Source: Cricetomys ansorgei (Eukaryota; Chordata; Mammalia; Rodentia; Nesomyidae). Taken from it: a DNA stretch of 64,000 bases. Under the pieces are notes generated by a model that saw only the letters and a program-made list of their open reading frames with translations, was not told the DNA's origin and ran no database searches. A program made the position numbers and the translations under genes. Below are positions 60,144 to 64,000 of the stretch, in pieces (position 1 is the first letter of the stretch; the number at the start of each line of letters is the position of its first letter). The stretch lies in assembly GCA_026225945.1 (NCBI GenBank), contig JAMJFZ010000199.1, forward strand, positions 65,268,001-65,332,000, in the 5' to 3' direction.

Positions 60144-61075
60144 CTTTTGAAAGAAATTTTGTGTGTGTGAGCTAACGATTTCATGTTTTTCTATTTAAAA
60201 AGGCCTTCATAAATAGCTGTAAACAGGGAAAGGGTTCCTCTAACAGTGCTTGTCATAAAAGGGTCACACTAAATATTGTACAGCTTATTTTAAAAGTGGT
60301 ATAAAATTAAATGTGCCATGATATACTCACCATAGGTTCAAATGCGGTCTAAAGAGTTCACACGGTATCGAGCTGCTCAAGTGGCACGTTAAACCCACGC
60401 AAACCAAATCTGGTTTTAAAACTGGTTTAAAAATAACTACTGGATTTTCTGAAAAGGATGTGATCAGTTTTCATCTTGTCGAGCGTTTTTTCACTAGTGC
60501 AACTTTGGATTTTTTATGAGACTTTTGGTACCTTAATGAACATCTCGCTCCATGCTGGAAGCATAAGCACAAAGCTTTTAAAGACATTCTGACTTGACTA
60601 ATTGAGGTCGCACTCGCCAAGGCTGAGGATGTGTAACCCTTAAACGGTCTTCATTTTCAAAGGTAAATAAATCAAATAAGATTTTAATCTCACTTAATTT
60701 ATCTTAATATAACTAATAAAACCAGGGAGAGTACAACTTAGCCAGTTTCATTATCCATTTTAGAAAGGCTTTAAGATCACCTAAATTCTCATTTTAAAAA
60801 GTTTAATTTGTTTTAGTAATCTAAAAAGCCTTAGTTTAGCCAGTTTAATTGGGGCCAATTCTTCCCTATTAAACAACTGTAAAACCTCATAACTAGTTGT
60901 GTGTAATACATCTTTTGGTTAGTAATTGAGGGCGTTCTTAAAACTGACAAGGGTTTTAATAAAGTTATTTGTTAATCATTTAGCTTAAGTTTTAATTGTA
61001 GATTATGTAAAATGTTTATTGGGGCAGGGCTTTCCTTATGTTTATTTTGAGTAAACAGATTTCTTCTTTTGTTAG

Positions 61076-61133
61076 GAAGTGTCGACCACCTTGGACTGTC
61101 AGAGGAGCTCGGTGTGACTTGGAGTAAACAAAG
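61076..61133 (+). other. Candidate 58-bp exon (unproven)
   Basis: The acceptor-like TTTCTTCTTTTGTTAG (61060-61075) and donor AAAG|GTAAGT (at 61133/61134) are both strong. One frame is open throughout (SVDHLGLSEELGVTWSKQR). It lies about 0.9 kb beyond the predicted mRNA end. It could belong to an alternative Khdrbs3 transcript, a separate non-coding RNA, or be fortuitous. Confidence 0.3.
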
Positions 61134-61744
61134 GTAAGTGCCTTTTGTCCCAGGATTCCAAGTTGCTGGGGAGATGACAGGCAGTTCTTGCTAATGCAGT
61201 GGGGTGGAGCATGGGCCCTTACCACTGCTTCCAGCTAGACCGCACCACCAAAGACCTAAAGGACCTCCTGGGCCGAGCAGGAGGCACCTGCAGCACGAAT
61301 GGATCAGAGGCTAGAGACTGTAGACTTAGGCTACCAGCACTAATTTTCAATGAGAATAGACGAGGCTAGTCAGTAATCTGCAAAGGTTTTCTAAATCCTG
61401 AAGTTAACGGAAGCAGTCTGCCAAACCGAATGCATTATGTGAACCTTCTATTTTTACACATATATGTGAATGCAAAAACTTAAATATACAATCAGTTTTT
61501 CAGAGTAAATAACCTGTAGAACAATACTGTGTGCTTCTGAATTTTGCAAATTAGAACTTTTATAAATATTAACTCAGGTATTTTGTAGAATTATTATTTT
61601 TAATCTGGAGATCTGTAAAGCAAAGGCTTTTTAAAAGAGGGAAGGTATAGTTAATTGGATCTTACTTTGCAGACAGTCACCACCACCCAGGTCCTAGACC
61701 ATGTGATCTTTCTGAGACTTATCTTTTGGGGCATGATGTTTGGG

Positions 61745-61880
61745 GGTGTTATTGTGGGTTCTGGTGGGTTTTTGTTTGTTTGTTTTTGTTTTTTGTTTTT
61801 TATTTTTAGATATGCTGTCACTCTGTAGCCCTGGCTAGCCTGCAGCTCATTGCATGTGTATGCCAGCATGCCTGGGCTGG
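61745..61880 (-). mobile_element. B1-like SINE fragment, antisense
   Basis: A T/TTTG-rich tract, then GTCACTCTGTAGCCCTGGCT and CCAGCATGCCTGGGCTG, is reversed B1 with the middle deleted. Confidence 0.6.
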
Positions 61881-63401
61881 ATCTTCTCAAGTGTTTATAT
61901 TTGAGCTATGCAAATCTGGACAAGTGTCCCTTTCTGTCGATATCAGGGAAATGATGCACACTGTCATATTAATAGTTCTGTAACTTGCAGTAAGTGATAG
62001 TGTATGCATTGTTTTACCTGAAAGTGATACAGTCACATGAAGGTTGTGGTCAGAATTGAATCCATGTGTCTAATATAAAGGAGAAACTTTTTTTTATTAA
62101 TAGTCAGAATTAACTGAAACGCTCAAATTGCTCATAGAAAGGAAATGAATCTCTTCTAATAGAACAAAACTTTGAAGTTTATTGAGTTTGTTGTTTGCTT
62201 GATTTTTGCTTTTTTTCCTGGTACAGGGAGGGAATGTGACATGTCATAGTGTTAGAGCTTTTGGGTTACTTTCATTCTGAAGTAGTATTTTTGTTCTTGT
62301 TTAGGATTTGGCATATCAAATAATAAACGTAAATAGTTGATTATCATAGAATACTGTGAGTCAAAATTGTGACACTAAGCTCTAGTCAAGAGGTTGGCAG
62401 GGCTGTGGTCCACTGTGCAGGCTCTTGGATACACCAAACCCTTTTCTGATGGCCTCTGAAGAGTACTTACGTTCCCTTTCACTCCCTGGCTCGGACCCCC
62501 TCCTGAGTCAAGAGTGAGTCAGTCCTCACTTAGGCTTCTTAAGTCAGTACTTATGGATAGACAGAGGGTGGTTTTCTAATCTAATGGCTAGGAATTGTTA
62601 AACGTCACGTATATTTCATCTTTGCAGAGTTCATAGCTTCATCAGACTGGGAGCACTCTGGAACAGGAGTGTTCCTATTTGGCTGCTGTGCTAGTAAGTC
62701 TTTGCTTCACTGTGACCTGTAGCTTAAGAGGAGCTCCTGGCTGCTGGAAGTCTCATCAGTCATTGCCGGAAAGGTGTGGCAGTACAGTTCCTGTGACAAC
62801 AGGAGAGATTCAGATCAGAGCAGGAGTGGGAAAAGCCAGACACAGTCTCTGGATGAACACACCCCGAGGGACCCACTTCCTTCTACCATTCTGTCACTTC
62901 CCAATAGTCTCTTCATGATTTGAATCTCTCAGTGGATTAAACTATTGATTCGTCAGAGCCATCCTGAACTAATAGTCTCTGGAGACTCACCTAGTGGCAT
63001 GCTTTACATTTCTCCTGGGCAGTTTAGTCCAGACTGGCTGATAGGGCTCAACATCACAACTACAGGAGAAATCTCTTGCCTGGCTCCACCACTCTCCCAA
63101 ATCTGAATTTCTCCCAGTGCCACAAGAAGTCCCTCTAGTGCCCACATGCTGCTCTCGTATTTCTTGCTCCTGGCCTCTGTCTCCTTAGAGTTCATCTGTT
63201 TCTCATATGATGACATTCACAAAGGGTGAGTTCTATACCAGATACAGATTAGGTAGTGGAAATGTAATAACCTAAAAGATTCAAGATGCTACATGGAAGT
63301 AAGTTTTGGTGAATCAGTAGTCTCTGCTCATTTGCACATGGAAACCAGCCCCAACCTTCAGGACTCAGTCCAATGCCCTCTCAGCTGTTAACTATACCTT
63401 C

Positions 63402-63532
63402 ATCCTCTGCCTTCTCTGAACTCGCTCTAGCACCTTCTCTTCTTTTAAGTGGACCATTGTCCTCTGTCCTCTTTTAAGGGGACCATGTCCCCTCTGCTTT
63501 CAACTAGGCTGTCATCCTCTGCCCTCTCTGAA
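63402..63532. repeat. Imperfect minisatellite-like tandem repeat
   Basis: A 29-bp unit starting TCTTTTAAG occurs at 63441 and 63470. A 20-bp block, CATCCTCTGCCTTCTCTGAA, recurs 112 bp later with one change. Confidence 0.7.
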
Positions 63533-63639
63533 GAGCTCGTTTTTTTGTGACTCTTGCTTCATTTCCATATTGATGTCATCACATAGTGGTTGTAAGCTGT
63601 GTCAGTGGCCAAGCGTGTGCTTATCACTTCATTTAAACT

Positions 63640-63790
63640 GTTTCATTGAATTCTAATTACTGTAAGAGTTGTAGTCTGCATTTTGCAGAGGAAGCAACTG
63701 AAGCAACAGAGGGTGAGGTCATTATGTGAGCTCCAAGTCCTTGTAACTGATGAAGGCGAGATTTGAATTCAGCCACTTTGATCTAGTCTT
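63640..63790 (-). mobile_element. MIR-like element, antisense
   Basis: CATTTTGCAGAGGAAGCAAC, TGAAGCAACAGAGGGTGAGG and GAGATTTGAATTCAGCC follow reversed MIR order. Confidence 0.55.
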
Positions 63791-64000
63791 GGTGTTTCAA
63801 AACACCTTTTCCGGTCTCCGTGTTAAACTTGTCTCATAGTGAAGGCTTCTTACAATGAGGAGTTGTCTGCTACCTTATATACCACTGGGCATCAGCCAAA
63901 CATGATTATTACTGCCCCTCTCTTCCCAATCCCTACCCATCTTCCTGCATGAGGAGATACACTGATTTTTCTTTAGGTCCTGAATATCCTGTACTCCAGG

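Larger units (their letters stand above)
1..60160 (+). other. Khdrbs3: Khdrbs3 gene, 3' portion (exons 5-9 and introns)
   Basis: Five exons on the + strand join in frame into the C-terminal 189 residues of KHDRBS3 (T-STAR/SLM-2). This is a nuclear STAR-family RNA-binding protein that dimerises, binds U(U/A)AA-type RNA and controls alternative splicing. Every internal boundary has AG acceptor and GT donor dinucleotides, and the phases chain correctly (0>2, 2>0, 0>2, 2>1, 1>stop). The exon 5 start corresponds to residue 158 of a 346-residue protein, so the KH core and N-terminal QUA1 region are encoded upstream of the window. Introns 6 and 7 are about 21 kb and 31 kb. The gene identity is recognised from the protein sequence; the exon numbers are inferred from the nine-exon family model. 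Confidence 0.96.
59639..60160 (+). other. Khdrbs3: Khdrbs3 3' UTR
   Basis: About 520 nt of AT-rich sequence free of SINEs follows the stop. It has a proximal AATAAA at 59727 and a distal AATAAA at 60138. Cleavage is inferred just before the GU-rich GTGTGTGTGAG at 60161. The end is predicted, not observed. Confidence 0.8.
60161..64000. other. Downstream flank of Khdrbs3
   Basis: No further gene is supported. 60161-61020 is AT-rich and free of recognisable SINEs, with CpG retention at 60345-60650 and a cluster of UUAA-type words at 60660-61010. An exon-like block lies at 61076-61133, a B1 fragment near 61.8 kb, a small imperfect tandem repeat at 63402-63532 and a MIR near 63.7 kb. I see nothing in 61890-63340. 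Confidence 0.75.

Noticed and set aside
1..64000. CRISPR arrays, tRNA/rRNA genes, CpG-island promoter or prokaryotic operons
   Set aside because: No spaced direct repeats, intact tRNA folds, dense CpG island or compact gene arrangement is present. tRNA-like boxes occur only within B2, B3 and ID SINEs.

Overview
The window is nuclear DNA from a muroid rodent. The evidence is a vertebrate gene with small exons in very long introns, together with B1, B2, B3 and ID-like SINEs, a rodent L1 whose ORF1 and ORF2 remnants can still be read, MT/MLT-type MaLR LTRs, URR1-type hAT elements, MIRs, long TG microsatellites and general CpG depletion. The species cannot be fixed from sequence alone.

The only protein-coding gene supported is the 3' half of Khdrbs3 (T-STAR / SLM-2), a STAR-family KH-domain RNA-binding splicing regulator, on the + strand. 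Five coding exons are present at 1218-1357, 5130-5325, 26278-26360, 57787-57845 and 59547-59638. They splice in frame (140+196+83+59+92 = 570 nt, 189 codons plus stop). They match residues 158-346 of the 346-aa family protein: the QUA2 end of the STAR domain, the Arg-Gly/proline-rich linker, and the tyrosine-rich tail. The promoter and the exons for the N-terminus and KH core lie upstream of the window. The 3' UTR runs from 59639 to a likely cleavage site near 60160, after AATAAA at 60138.

Layout: 1-1217 tail of the upstream intron (MT-like LTR, microsatellite); 1358-5129 intron 5; 5326-26277 intron 6 (21 kb: B1/B2/B3, a MaLR provirus at 19175-21006, old L1 at 23.9-25.8 kb); 26361-57786 intron 7 (31 kb: minus-strand L1 remnants at 27.8-32.3 kb with a nested B1, MLT1-like LTRs at 33.8-34.8 kb, two URR1 elements, MIRs, B3s); 57846-59546 intron 8; 60161-64000 downstream flank. 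Exon numbers assume the usual nine-exon family model.

The most unusual non-repeat structures are: (1) a 98-bp inverted repeat with a 31-nt spacer at 57262-57488, about 300 nt upstream of exon 8, whose differences mostly become G-U wobbles in the sense RNA; (2) a second open frame through the last exon giving an Arg-rich alternative tail; (3) a perfect 11-bp palindromic pair of AP-1-like sites in intron 6; (4) a SINE-free downstream flank at 60.3-61.0 kb with retained CpGs and many UUAA-type motifs, followed by a 58-bp exon-like block with strong splice sites. I see no evidence of a wholly new coding system, CRISPR, structural RNA gene or prokaryotic element.
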